Part shown: in pieces, positions 1 to 7,278 of the stretch | Layout of the letters: every line of letters starts with the position of its first letter | How positions within the stretch are numbered: position 1 is the first letter of the stretch | Translations under genes and position numbers: made by a program | Notes under the pieces: generated by a model | Told to the model about the DNA's origin: nothing | What the model saw: only the letters and a program-made list of their open reading frames with translations | Database searches by the model: none | NCBI GenBank assembly: GCA_034429695.1 | Contig: DAOUGC010000044.1 | Coordinates: 1-38,497, forward strand | DNA: 38,497 nucleotides | Source: DAOUGC01 sp034429695 | GTDB taxonomy: Bacteria > Chloroflexota > Anaerolineae > Anaerolineales > Anaerolineaceae | Direction of reading: 5' to 3'

Positions 1-957
1 GGCGTAATAATTCACCGTCTCAGGACGGGCGTCCAGATACATATAGCGCTGTCCATTGATCCCCCTGCCTTCACGAATTTCGAGATAAATTGCCCGGCTG
101 ACCACGTCGCGCGAAGCCAAATCCTTCACCCTGGGTGCGTACCGCTCCATGAAGCGATCGCCCTTGCTGTTGAGCAGCACCCCGCCCTCGCCGCGCACCG
201 CCTCGGTGATCAGAAAGCCCAGTTTGAGGATGCCGGTGGGATGAAACTGGAAAAACTCCATATCCATGGCTGGCAACCCGCGCCGCAGCAGCATGGCAGG
301 GCCATCACCGGTGTAGGAATAAGCATTGGATGTCACCTCCCAGATGCGCCCGTGCCCGCCGGTGGCGAAGACCACGGCTTTGGCGTTGAACAGATGCAGC
401 TCGCCGGTCAGCAATTCCACCGCGGCCACACCCGCCACCGCGCCGTTATGAAAGACCACATCCAGCGCCTGGAACTCATCGTAAAAGTTAATCCCGTTTT
501 TCAGGCACTGCTGGTACAGCGTCTGCAGGATCATATGCCCGGTGCGGTCGGCGGCGTAACAGGAGCGCCGTACCGGTTTTCCGGTGACATTGTTGGTGTG
601 CCCGCCAAAAGGCCGCTGGGCTATACGCCCCTCCGGTGTGCGTGAGAAGGGCAGCCCCATATGCTCCAGCTCGTAAATGGCCGGGATGGCTTCGGTGCAC
701 ATGAATTCGATTGCATCTTGGTCGCCAAGGTAATCTGACCCTTTGATGGTATCAAAGGTGTGCCATTCGGCATGGTCTTCTTCAAGATTACCCAATGCCG
801 CACCGATGCCTCCCTGGGCTGTGCCGGTGTGCGAACGGGTGGGGTACAGTTTGGAGATCACGGCGGTTTTTGCCGTCTTGGAAGCGTACAGGGCGGCCAT
901 CAGACCGGCGCCGCCCGCCCCCACGATGATGACATCAAAGGTATGTGTTTGAGGCAT
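1..957 (-). CDS. sdhA: succinate dehydrogenase flavoprotein subunit, C-terminus beyond window
   Basis: This is the FAD-binding catalytic subunit of respiratory complex II, which oxidises succinate to fumarate on the cytoplasmic face. The reading frame is open from the ATG at 957 to the window edge and gives the first 319 residues. Visible marks are the N-terminal dinucleotide-binding segment DVIIVGAGGAGLMAA, the SHTGTAQGGI stretch that holds the His covalently linked to FAD in this family, the substrate-region motif RPFGGHTNN and the FQFHPTG motif. The gene lies 14 nt downstream of sdhD, so the order is sdhC-sdhD-sdhA; sdhB would be expected just past base 1. The protein is truncated only by the window, not broken. 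Confidence 0.95.
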   Translation of the reverse strand, partial: MPQTHTFDVIIVGAGGAGLMAALYASKTAKTAVISKLYPTRSHTGTAQGGIGAALGNLEEDHAEWHTFDTIKGSDYLGDQDAIEFMCTEAIPAIYELEHMGLPFSRTPEGRIAQRPFGGHTNNVTGKPVRRSCYAADRTGHMILQTLYQQCLKNGINFYDEFQALDVVFHNGAVAGVAAVELLTGELHLFNAKAVVFATGGHGRIWEVTSNAYSYTGDGPAMLLRRGLPAMDMEFFQFHPTGILKLGFLITEAVRGEGGVLLNSKGDRFMERYAPRVKDLASRDVVSRAIYLEIREGRGINGQRYMYLDARPETVNYYA

Positions 958-971
958 GAGTGTTCGTCCCT

Positions 972-1370
972 TTATTGAGCTACCGCGGAAACACCGCCCA
1001 CCAGGGCGATCGCGCCGACAATGGTGATCGCCAGCCAGACAACCAGCAGCGCCCAGGCGGTGATCACCCGTGCACGCCTGCCCTTGATGAACTCGAACAA
1101 CACCTGCCGCAAACCGTTCATCCCGTGGGCAAAAGCAAATGCCAGCAGCAAGCCATCAAAGATGCGCCAGCCTATGCTTGCCCAGCGCATCTGTACATAG
1201 TCCAGATCAATACGGTGCGGGCCGGTGAGCACATCCTGAATAATCACATGTCCGAAAGCCAGGAAAATCAACAGGAAGCCGCTGTAGCGCATCCAGCTCC
1301 ACGCCAGGGTCTCGGCGTTGCGCTGGGGTTTCACTTTTCGTTCGGTCACTGTCATGTCTGAAGTCGCCAT
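972..1370 (-). CDS. sdhD: succinate dehydrogenase membrane anchor subunit
   Basis: This is a small (132 aa) hydrophobic anchor of complex II, with three predicted membrane helices and a conserved AHGMNGLR segment in the second. That segment resembles the His-containing motif of the SdhC/SdhD heme and quinone pocket. An upstream in-frame start at 1388 would overlap sdhC. The ATG at 1370 is preferred because GGAG lies about 8 nt before it. It sits between sdhC and sdhA in the same operon. Assignment to SdhD rather than SdhC rests on gene order and weaker motif conservation; the complex II role is secure. Confidence 0.85.
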   Translation of the reverse strand: MATSDMTVTERKVKPQRNAETLAWSWMRYSGFLLIFLAFGHVIIQDVLTGPHRIDLDYVQMRWASIGWRIFDGLLLAFAFAHGMNGLRQVLFEFIKGRRARVITAWALLVVWLAITIVGAIALVGGVSAVAQ

Positions 1371-1380
1371 GTGTTTGCTC

Positions 1381-1800
1381 CTACCCACCGAACAGCCCGA
1401 AGTTGTGATACAGCAGATTGCGGATCATCCATGCCGCCGCCGGAACCCACAAAATCAGCGTGATGATCAGGGTAAACACGGTGGAATTGCGTTGTACACG
1501 GATCATCCATGCACGTGGGGCGAACAGATCGAAGACGGCAATGCGCAGCCCGTTGACCCCATGAAAAAACACCGAGAAGACCAGCGCCAGCTCCCCGATG
1601 CCAAATATGGTTGAGCGATATAACTCCATCACGTCCCGATAAAGATGGGGGGCAAAGTAGACGAAGGATGTATCGACGATGTGGATTAAGAGAAACAGCA
1701 GCGTCCCCAGACCGGTGATGCGGTGCAACATGAACGCCCACTGTCCCTCTCTGCCACGATAGCGGGTGTAACCGCTGACGGTGGTGTTAAGGTTTGCCAT
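1381..1800 (-). CDS. sdhC: succinate dehydrogenase cytochrome b556 subunit
   Basis: This 139-residue membrane protein is the first gene of the sdh operon. It has the HRITG motif near residue 26 and the HGVNGLRIAVFD motif near residue 80, which correspond to the HRxSG and heme-ligand HxxxGxR segments of SdhC. Three hydrophobic helices are visible. It anchors SdhA/SdhB to the membrane and helps bind quinone and heme b. A GGGAGG Shine-Dalgarno precedes the ATG at 1800. A longer minus-strand frame running upstream of the gene is in another frame and has no family features. Confidence 0.9.
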   Translation of the reverse strand: MANLNTTVSGYTRYRGREGQWAFMLHRITGLGTLLFLLIHIVDTSFVYFAPHLYRDVMELYRSTIFGIGELALVFSVFFHGVNGLRIAVFDLFAPRAWMIRVQRNSTVFTLIITLILWVPAAAWMIRNLLYHNFGLFGG

Positions 1801-1845
1801 GCATGTTCCTCCCTTTGAATGATCATGTTGACTAATTGTAGCATT

Positions 1846-1877
1846 ATTATAAAGATAATGATAACAGTAAAGGTCAA
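1846..1877 (-). promoter_or_regulatory. possible promoter of the sdh operon
   Basis: On the minus strand a perfect TATAAT (1851-1846) lies downstream of TTGACC (1877-1872). The spacing of 20 bp is longer than the usual 16-18, so the pairing is doubtful. The -10 alone is good and lies about 45 nt before the sdhC start. Confidence 0.3.
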
Positions 1878-1930
1878 GTTATTGAATTTTGGGCTGCAAT
1901 TGTTGGAATAACAGAAGTGCATTCAGCAGC

Positions 1931-1969
1931 CATAAGTGTAAATAAGAGCCACCCTTATTTACACTTATG
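1931..1969. promoter_or_regulatory. perfect palindrome, probable operator 1 of the Fic gene
   Basis: A perfect inverted repeat has 16-bp arms, CATAAGTGTAAATAAG at 1931-1946 and its complement at 1954-1969, around a 7-nt centre. Its core GTGTAAATAAG/CTTATTTACAC recurs exactly 41 bp downstream. No T-tract follows, so it is not an intrinsic terminator. Its position just ahead of the Fic gene, whose product ends in a winged helix, suggests an operator (inference). Confidence 0.6.
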
Positions 1970-1976
1970 GCTTAAA

Positions 1977-2005
1977 GTGTAAATAAGAGGTATACTTATT
2001 TACAC
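1977..2005. promoter_or_regulatory. second palindrome, probable operator 2 overlapping the Fic leader
   Basis: GTGTAAATAAG (1977-1987), a 7-nt spacer and CTTATTTACAC (1995-2005) form an 11-bp-arm perfect palindrome. Centre-to-centre distance to operator 1 is 41 bp, close to four helical turns. It ends 2 nt before the GGAG Shine-Dalgarno (2008-2011), so bound protein would sit on the promoter or start of the Fic message. Confidence 0.6.
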
Positions 2006-2018
2006 ATGGAGATCTATC

Positions 2019-3170
2019 ATGGATCCACGACTTTTTACAAGCCGTAGAGCCGGTCAGCCAATCCTCACCCAGAATGGTTACTGGGCTTTTATTCCCGGCT
2101 CTCTGCCTCCGTCATGGGAATGGTCACCAACACTTGTTTCTCGATTTGCAGAGGCGGAGCGCGAATTGAGCCGTCTATCCACCTCCATCGCTGCTTTTCC
2201 CTTTCCCCGGTTATTGTTTCAACCATTCATACGGCAAGAGGCAGTCCTGTCATCACGTATTGAAGGTACACGGGCTTCCCTGTCCGATCTATATACTTAC
2301 GAGGCCGTTCAGTTGCCCCTTTTTGAGACGACGGATGATATCAGGGAAGTTCATAATTACGTGCTGGCTTTGGATTATGGGTTAAAACGGATGAAGACAT
2401 TACCCATTAGTCTTAGACTAATTCGGGAGATTCACAGCAAATTGATGGACAATGTCCGGGGCGGTATCCTGACCCCTGGCGAGTTTAGATACACTCAAAA
2501 CTGGATCGGACCTGCAGGCAGCACTCTCGCCACCGCCCCTTTTGTGCCTCCGCCTGTGGACGAGATGAATAATGCATTGAATGACTTTGAGAATTTCATA
2601 CACGGTGATTCTCAAATTCCCGCATTAATACGGGGTGGAATACTCCATTATCAATTTGAAGCCATTCATCCATTTTTGGATGGAAACGGCCGGGTCGGTC
2701 GGTTGCTAACGGTGCTTCTTTTGTGTCATTGGGAACTCATTCCACAACCCATGCTTAATTTAAGCATCTACTTTGAACGTCACCGCCAGCAGTATTACGA
2801 TCTGCTCCTGTCCGTCTCGCAAAAAGGGTCATGGGAGGATTGGTTGATATTCTTCTTGCGTGGCGTCAGTGAACAATCCCAAAACAGCCTGCTTCGCATG
2901 AACCGATTACAGGAAGTACGCAGCCGATATGAGACCATGATACAGGGGTATCGTTCCAGCAAGGGCTTGTCATCAATGTTGGATTTTATTTTTACCCGGC
3001 CGATATTTACTGCGCGCCAGGCAAGTATTTTTCTTGACAAGCCATTTAAGACGGTCCAATCTTATATCGAACGTCTACTCACCCTGGGCATCCTTCATGA
3101 AATTAGCGGCGCAGCCAGGAATCGCCGATACCAGGCCCGGGAAATTATGGAAGTGTTCAATACGGATTGA
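2019..3170 (+). CDS. Fic family protein with C-terminal winged helix
   Basis: Fic enzymes usually transfer AMP from ATP to hydroxyl groups of target proteins. This 383-residue protein has a Fic_N-type segment with the autoinhibitory motif (S/T)xxxE(G/N) as S78-xxx-E82-G83, followed by the complete catalytic loop HPFLDGNGRVGR at 217-228 with His217, Asp221, Asn223 and Arg225/228 present. It is therefore a self-inhibited (class II) and apparently active enzyme. Residues about 310-383 form a winged helix-turn-helix. No dedicated antitoxin is adjacent. GGAG at 2008-2011, 7 nt before ATG, sets the start. Two palindromes directly upstream suggest self-repression. The protein target cannot be inferred. 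Confidence 0.9.
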   Translation: MDPRLFTSRRAGQPILTQNGYWAFIPGSLPPSWEWSPTLVSRFAEAERELSRLSTSIAAFPFPRLLFQPFIRQEAVLSSRIEGTRASLSDLYTYEAVQLPLFETTDDIREVHNYVLALDYGLKRMKTLPISLRLIREIHSKLMDNVRGGILTPGEFRYTQNWIGPAGSTLATAPFVPPPVDEMNNALNDFENFIHGDSQIPALIRGGILHYQFEAIHPFLDGNGRVGRLLTVLLLCHWELIPQPMLNLSIYFERHRQQYYDLLLSVSQKGSWEDWLIFFLRGVSEQSQNSLLRMNRLQEVRSRYETMIQGYRSSKGLSSMLDFIFTRPIFTARQASIFLDKPFKTVQSYIERLLTLGILHEISGAARNRRYQAREIMEVFNTD

Positions 3171-3214
3171 TCCTGACACTGCCCGGCACCTGCCCCTGCC
3201 CTTCCCATATCGCA

Positions 3215-3220
3215 TATAAT
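3215..3220 (+). promoter_or_regulatory. possible -10 element of the kinase gene
   Basis: A perfect TATAAT lies 45 nt before the kinase start codon. No recognisable -35 is found at 16-18 bp spacing, so this is only a candidate. Confidence 0.25.
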
Positions 3221-3264
3221 AAAGACATCCCTTATCTTTATTTAACCATTGCGGAGGCAGGCCC

Positions 3265-5406
3265 ATGGATCTCTCCCCCGAAACGATCCTGAACAACCGT
3301 TACCGCATCATCCGCCCGCTAGGCAAGGGCGGCATGGGGGCGGTATATCTGGCTTATGATGGCACCCTCGAAAACGAAGTGGCGGTCAAATGCAACCGCA
3401 ACCCTGCCAGTGAAGCCACCACCCAGTTCCTCAAAGAAGCGCAGTTGCTGGCTTCATTGCGCCATCCCAATCTGCCGCGTGTGATCGATTATTTTATTGA
3501 TGGTGACAACCAGTTTCTGGTGATGGATTACATCCCCGGGGATGACCTGCTGCACCGGCTGGAAAAAGAAGGTCCGCAACCGCTGGACCGCGTGTTGGAC
3601 TGGGCTGACCAGCTTGGTTCTGCGCTGGCTTACCTGCACAGCCAGACCCCGCCCGTGATCCACCGTGACATCAAGCCCGCCAACATTAAACTCATGAGCG
3701 GTGGTGAAGCCATGCTGGTGGACTTTGGCATTGCCAAGACGGGTGGTTCTGCGCAGGCCACCACCGCTGGCGCCACCGGCTACACCCCCGGGTATGCCCC
3801 GCCGGAGCAGTATAGCGGTGTCACCCGCACCGGACCCCTTTCCGATCAATACGCCCTGGCCGCCACGCTTTATCACCTGCTCACCGGTCACTGCCCGTCA
3901 GACAGCGTACAGCGCGTGCTGGGTCAGGCAGTGCTTACCCCCATCAGCATTTACGCGCCACGCACACCCGGGCACATTCAGGCAGCCGTGGAGAAGGCGC
4001 TCTCGGTAAAGCCCGATGAACGTTTCCCTGATGTTGGTGAGTTCATCAAAGCGCTGTACGACCCCGCCTATCTCCCCACTGTGCGCACATCTGCAGCCGG
4101 TCTGCCCGAAGCCGTTGTGGCGCAAACCTCTCCGGCAGAGGCCACCCAGGTTTCAGCGTCCGATCAGACCCGCGTCGTTGAGCGCGGGCCGGTCGCCCCG
4201 CCCCCACCATCTGGTGGGAAGAAAGGCGGGCTTAAAGGATGTGGTTTGTGGGCTGCCATTCTCGGCGGGCTGGCCATGATCGGCGTGATTGCCACCGTGC
4301 TGGTGTTTGTGGTTTTCAAACCGGGCCAGACAGCCCAAACCATCCTGCCAACCAGCACCCAGCAGGCGGCGCAGGTGGAAGTGGTGGAAGACCCTGCGCA
4401 GGGCGCGGATGAACCCACCGAAGCCCCCCTGTCCCCCACGACGGAACCCACCACCACGCCAGAACCCAGCCAGACGCCCCAGCCGGAGGATACCGCCACC
4501 CCCACCCCTGAACCGGTTGGCGGTGGGCGCATGATCGCGTTTATCTCTGATCGCGGCGGCGATGGAATGCAGATCTGGACCATGAAGGCTTATACCGATT
4601 TCTCAGGCAACCTGACGGCTGGCGATTTCACCCAGATCACCTTTGACCCTGGCGATAAAAGCTTCCCCGCCTGGTCGCCGGACGGCACAAAAATTATATA
4701 CTCTGCACCCGGGAACCCGGGCGACGGGCTGGATCTGTGGCTGGTGGACCTGGACAATCCGTCTGCACCACCGGTTGCACTGATGCGCCAGAAGGGCGAC
4801 GACGTACACGCTGCCTGGTCACCGGACGGCCTTCACATCGCCTATGCGAATATCGGCAAGTTCAACCCCGGCATCCCTGCCGTATACTGGATGAATTCCG
4901 ATGGTTCCAACTCCCGCCGCCTCAGTCTCGACTTTGAGGAGTATTCCCCCTTCTGGACCAATGACATGCAGTATTTGATGTACGTGATCCATGCCCGCGA
5001 TCACAAATACATCTTCATGCGTGAAAATGCTCAAAACAGCGCCACACTGGAGCCTTACACCACCCCTCAGCCGTACGACCGGTCCTCCCATTTTGGCCGC
5101 CTGGGTGAAGTGGCCGACCCTGACCTGTCTCCCGACGGGCGCAACATCGCCTACACCCAAATGAAAGCCGGCGCCAAAAGCATCTGGATCGTCGAGTACA
5201 TCTCGCAGGGTGCGCGCACCACTGAACTCACTCCCGGTTTTGGTAACGAGTATGACCCCACCTGGTCGCCGGATTCCCAGTACATTGCTTTCACCTCGCA
5301 ACGCGACGGCAATGACGAGATTTATGTGATGACCTCCACCGGCCAGTTGCAGACCAACCTGAGCGATCATCCCGGCAAGGATATGTTCCCCGCCTGGCAG
5401 CCATAA
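3265..5406 (+). CDS. transmembrane Ser/Thr kinase with extracellular TolB-like propeller
   Basis: This is a Hanks-type (PknB-like) receptor kinase of 713 residues. The cytoplasmic kinase domain (about 12-270) keeps the glycine loop GKGGMG, the lysine in VAVK (K42), HRDIKPAN (catalytic D135) and DFG (153-155), so it should be active. One membrane helix spans about 326-351. It is followed by a Pro/Thr-rich stalk (about 360-440) and then a C-terminal half with repeated WSPDG-type PD40 motifs, as in TolB and WD40-like propellers. The usual PASTA sensor is absent. The propeller would lie outside the cell, where it could bind wall material, protein or sugar. GGAGG lies 7 nt before ATG. The gene appears to be monocistronic. 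Confidence 0.92.
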   Translation: MDLSPETILNNRYRIIRPLGKGGMGAVYLAYDGTLENEVAVKCNRNPASEATTQFLKEAQLLASLRHPNLPRVIDYFIDGDNQFLVMDYIPGDDLLHRLEKEGPQPLDRVLDWADQLGSALAYLHSQTPPVIHRDIKPANIKLMSGGEAMLVDFGIAKTGGSAQATTAGATGYTPGYAPPEQYSGVTRTGPLSDQYALAATLYHLLTGHCPSDSVQRVLGQAVLTPISIYAPRTPGHIQAAVEKALSVKPDERFPDVGEFIKALYDPAYLPTVRTSAAGLPEAVVAQTSPAEATQVSASDQTRVVERGPVAPPPPSGGKKGGLKGCGLWAAILGGLAMIGVIATVLVFVVFKPGQTAQTILPTSTQQAAQVEVVEDPAQGADEPTEAPLSPTTEPTTTPEPSQTPQPEDTATPTPEPVGGGRMIAFISDRGGDGMQIWTMKAYTDFSGNLTAGDFTQITFDPGDKSFPAWSPDGTKIIYSAPGNPGDGLDLWLVDLDNPSAPPVALMRQKGDDVHAAWSPDGLHIAYANIGKFNPGIPAVYWMNSDGSNSRRLSLDFEEYSPFWTNDMQYLMYVIHARDHKYIFMRENAQNSATLEPYTTPQPYDRSSHFGRLGEVADPDLSPDGRNIAYTQMKAGAKSIWIVEYISQGARTTELTPGFGNEYDPTWSPDSQYIAFTSQRDGNDEIYVMTSTGQLQTNLSDHPGKDMFPAWQP

Positions 5407-5430
5407 ACAACTTGTGATCAGAAATAAAAT

Positions 5431-5456
5431 ACAGCCCGCCGAAATTGGCGGGCTGT
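5431..5456. terminator. bidirectional intrinsic terminator
   Basis: ACAGCCCGCC (5431-5440), a 6-nt loop and GGCGGGCTGT (5447-5456) form a perfect 10-bp stem between convergent genes. The A-rich flank 5' of it gives a T-rich tail on the minus strand; the plus-strand tail is TTGGTTTCTT. Confidence 0.8.
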
Positions 5457-5470
5457 TGGTTTCTTCAATA

Positions 5471-5758
5471 CTACTCACTACGGCTGGGACGGTTGTCCTT
5501 GTGAACCTTCTTTGCCGGAACCGTGCGGCTCTTGGGACTGGCTTTTCCAGCATTCGGGCTTAAGAGCAGGCTCAACTCATTGAGCGCGTGCAGATCGTAT
5601 TCCCGCCGGTGGCAGACATCGCACACCCACGCGGGAAAATCCGGCACGGTTACCAGTTCATCCCCCAACCATGTGAAATAAGTAATATACTGCCGCCGCA
5701 TCTGTCCGGCCTGGCAGTCTTTGCATGGAACAGTAAAGTCTGAATATAAAGAGTTCAT
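5471..5758 (-). CDS. YgiT-type zinc-finger protein
   Basis: A 95-residue protein with two CxxC pairs (CKDC and CDVC) and the segment VTVPDFPAWVCDVCHRREYD, which resembles the zinc-binding N-terminal domain of YgiT/MqsA. The helix-turn-helix that MqsA carries is missing; the tail is Lys/Arg-rich instead. No MqsR-like toxin lies next to it. An upstream in-frame start at 5830 is less likely because AGGA lies about 5 nt before the ATG at 5758 and a promoter overlaps the longer form. The function is unknown. Confidence 0.7.
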   Translation of the reverse strand: MNSLYSDFTVPCKDCQAGQMRRQYITYFTWLGDELVTVPDFPAWVCDVCHRREYDLHALNELSLLLSPNAGKASPKSRTVPAKKVHKDNRPSRSE

Positions 5759-5800
5759 GAAATCCTGATTGTACTGAATATCGCCTGTAATTGTGGAATC

Positions 5801-5809
5801 ATTATACCA
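5801..5809 (-). promoter_or_regulatory. extended -10 promoter of the zinc-finger gene
   Basis: On the minus strand TGGTATAAT (5809-5801) is a perfect extended -10 element, about 45 nt before the chosen start at 5758. It lies inside the longer possible frame, supporting the shorter start. Confidence 0.5.
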
Positions 5810-5851
5810 TGCCGGTAAAAATGCAAGCATTGCGTATATTTATGAGAATGG

Positions 5852-6541
5852 TCAATAACCACCCGAGATCGTCTGCCCCTGCAGAATTTTGACACCCGAA
5901 CTGGTTCCCAGGCGGGTGGCTCCTGCGTGCACCATGGCAACGGCGTCATCGTAACTGCGCACCCCGCCGGCCGCCTTGACGCCCATCTCCGCGCCAACCG
6001 TTGCACGCATCAGGGCAACATCTGCCACAGTGGCCCCGGCGGTGGAAAAACCGGTTGAGGTCTTGACGAAATCAGCACCGGCAGCCTGCGAGAGCTGACA
6101 TGCTGTGACTTTCTCCTCATCGGTCAACAGGCAGGTCTCGATGATCACCTTCACCAGCGCACCCAGCGCGTGGCTGGCCTGCACCACTGCGGCAATATCC
6201 GCCTGAACGGCAGCCGTATCACCGCTCTTCAACCGCCCGATCTGCATCACCATGTCAATCTCATGCGTACCGGCGCGGATCGCCTGCTGTGCTTCATATG
6301 CCTTGACCTCGCTCGCGCTGGCGCCCAGCGGGAAACCAACCACCGTTGCCACCTTCACACCACTGCCTGCCAGTTGCTCCGCGCACAGCGCCACCCAGAC
6401 CGGATTGACGCATACCGCAGCGAACTGCCATTCGCGCGCCTCAGCGCACAATTGGATAATCTGATCGCGCGTGGCTTCAGGCTTTAACAGGGTATGATCG
6501 ATCAACCGGGCCATGTCGGCACTACCGGATGGGTTTGCCAT
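5852..6541 (-). CDS. deoC: deoxyribose-phosphate aldolase
   Basis: This enzyme cleaves 2-deoxyribose-5-phosphate to glyceraldehyde-3-phosphate and acetaldehyde in deoxynucleoside breakdown. The 229-residue TIM barrel has normal family length. The Schiff-base lysine is K160 in VKTSTGF, the second conserved lysine is K189 in VKAAGG, and D96 lies in EIDMV. GGGAGG precedes the ATG at 6541. It follows lepB by 18 nt and is probably read from the lepB promoter. No other nucleoside catabolism genes are near. Confidence 0.95.
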   Translation of the reverse strand: MANPSGSADMARLIDHTLLKPEATRDQIIQLCAEAREWQFAAVCVNPVWVALCAEQLAGSGVKVATVVGFPLGASASEVKAYEAQQAIRAGTHEIDMVMQIGRLKSGDTAAVQADIAAVVQASHALGALVKVIIETCLLTDEEKVTACQLSQAAGADFVKTSTGFSTAGATVADVALMRATVGAEMGVKAAGGVRSYDDAVAMVHAGATRLGTSSGVKILQGQTISGGY

Positions 6542-6559
6542 GTTTTTCCTCCCGTGGAA

Positions 6560-7165
6560 TTAATTATCCGCGTTGACCACCATCAACGGATGATTGAGCA
6601 CCTTAAAGTCAGCCAGCGGGAAGTAAACCAGAATTGCCCTCCCCACCAGGTTCTCCATTGGCACAAACCCCCAACTGTGCGAATCGCTTGAATTTTTACG
6701 GTTATCGCCCAGCACAAATATCGAATTGTCTGGCACTTTCCATTCACCTTCGTAATCCGGCGGGTCGGCTATGTACGGTTCCACCAATTGTTGGCCATTG
6801 ACCGTCACAACACCCCCGCTGACCACCACCACGTCACCCGGAACACCCACCACCCGTTTCACCAGATCCTTGCCAGGGGTGAAGGGATCATGGAAGACAA
6901 CCACGTCTCCGTGTTCAACATCGCCGAAACGATAAGCCAGTTTGTTCACCAGCATGAACTCGCCCGGTTGCAGGGTGGGTTTCATGCTGATATTGTCCAC
7001 CCGTACCCTGCCAACCACGGCATCGATCAACAGATAAAGCACCAGCGCCAGCAGCAAAGTCTGGAGCATTTCCATCAAAAAATAACCGGTGCGCGACATG
7101 GTTTTGGTGGGCTGGGTCGCTTCACTGGTGGGGGTTGGTTGGGTCTGAGAATTTGATTCCTGCAA
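6560..7165 (-). CDS. lepB: signal peptidase I
   Basis: This membrane serine protease removes signal peptides from exported proteins. It is 201 residues long with one N-terminal membrane helix (about 28-50) after a polar Gln/Thr-rich head. The catalytic Ser60 is in SMKPTL, Lys103 is in DLVKRVVGVPGD, and the GDNRKNSSDSHSWG box is near the C-terminus. The start is a TTG codon at 7165, supported by GGAGG exactly 7 nt upstream. It leads a two-gene unit with deoC. Confidence 0.95.
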   Translation of the reverse strand: MQESNSQTQPTPTSEATQPTKTMSRTGYFLMEMLQTLLLALVLYLLIDAVVGRVRVDNISMKPTLQPGEFMLVNKLAYRFGDVEHGDVVVFHDPFTPGKDLVKRVVGVPGDVVVVSGGVVTVNGQQLVEPYIADPPDYEGEWKVPDNSIFVLGDNRKNSSDSHSWGFVPMENLVGRAILVYFPLADFKVLNHPLMVVNADN

Positions 7166-7203
7166 AACAATACCTCCGGCAACCAGAACCGGCTGCCAGT
7201 TTC

Positions 7204-7232
7204 ATTATAAGACCGGAGGGATATCACGGCAA
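7204..7232 (-). promoter_or_regulatory. promoter of lepB-deoC
   Basis: On the minus strand TTGCCG (7232-7227) and TATAAT (7209-7204) are separated by 17 bp. The -10 is perfect and lies about 38 nt before the lepB TTG start. Confidence 0.55.
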
Positions 7233-7278
7233 GGGAAGCATATCCGCCCCTGATGGCACCCGGCATTGCACTGAAGGG

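Noticed and set aside
1686..1922. Minus-strand open frame running from upstream of sdhC into it
   Set aside because: It overlaps sdhC in another frame, mixes an AT-rich leader with out-of-frame sdhC codons and has no family features.
1931..2005. Palindromes as transcription terminators
   Set aside because: They lack a T-tract, have AT-rich arms and stand just before a start codon rather than after a gene end.
2019..3170. Classical Fic/antitoxin (FicTA) pair
   Set aside because: No small antitoxin gene is adjacent; the inhibitory motif is inside the same protein, so it is a self-inhibited enzyme.
4819..5553. Long minus-strand open frame (244 codons) under the kinase propeller
   Set aside because: It lies antisense to a well-supported coding region and reads as a shadow of its codon pattern.
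5471..5758. MqsRA-type toxin-antitoxin module at the YgiT-like gene
   Set aside because: There is no MqsR-like toxin gene next to it and the DNA-binding half of MqsA is missing.
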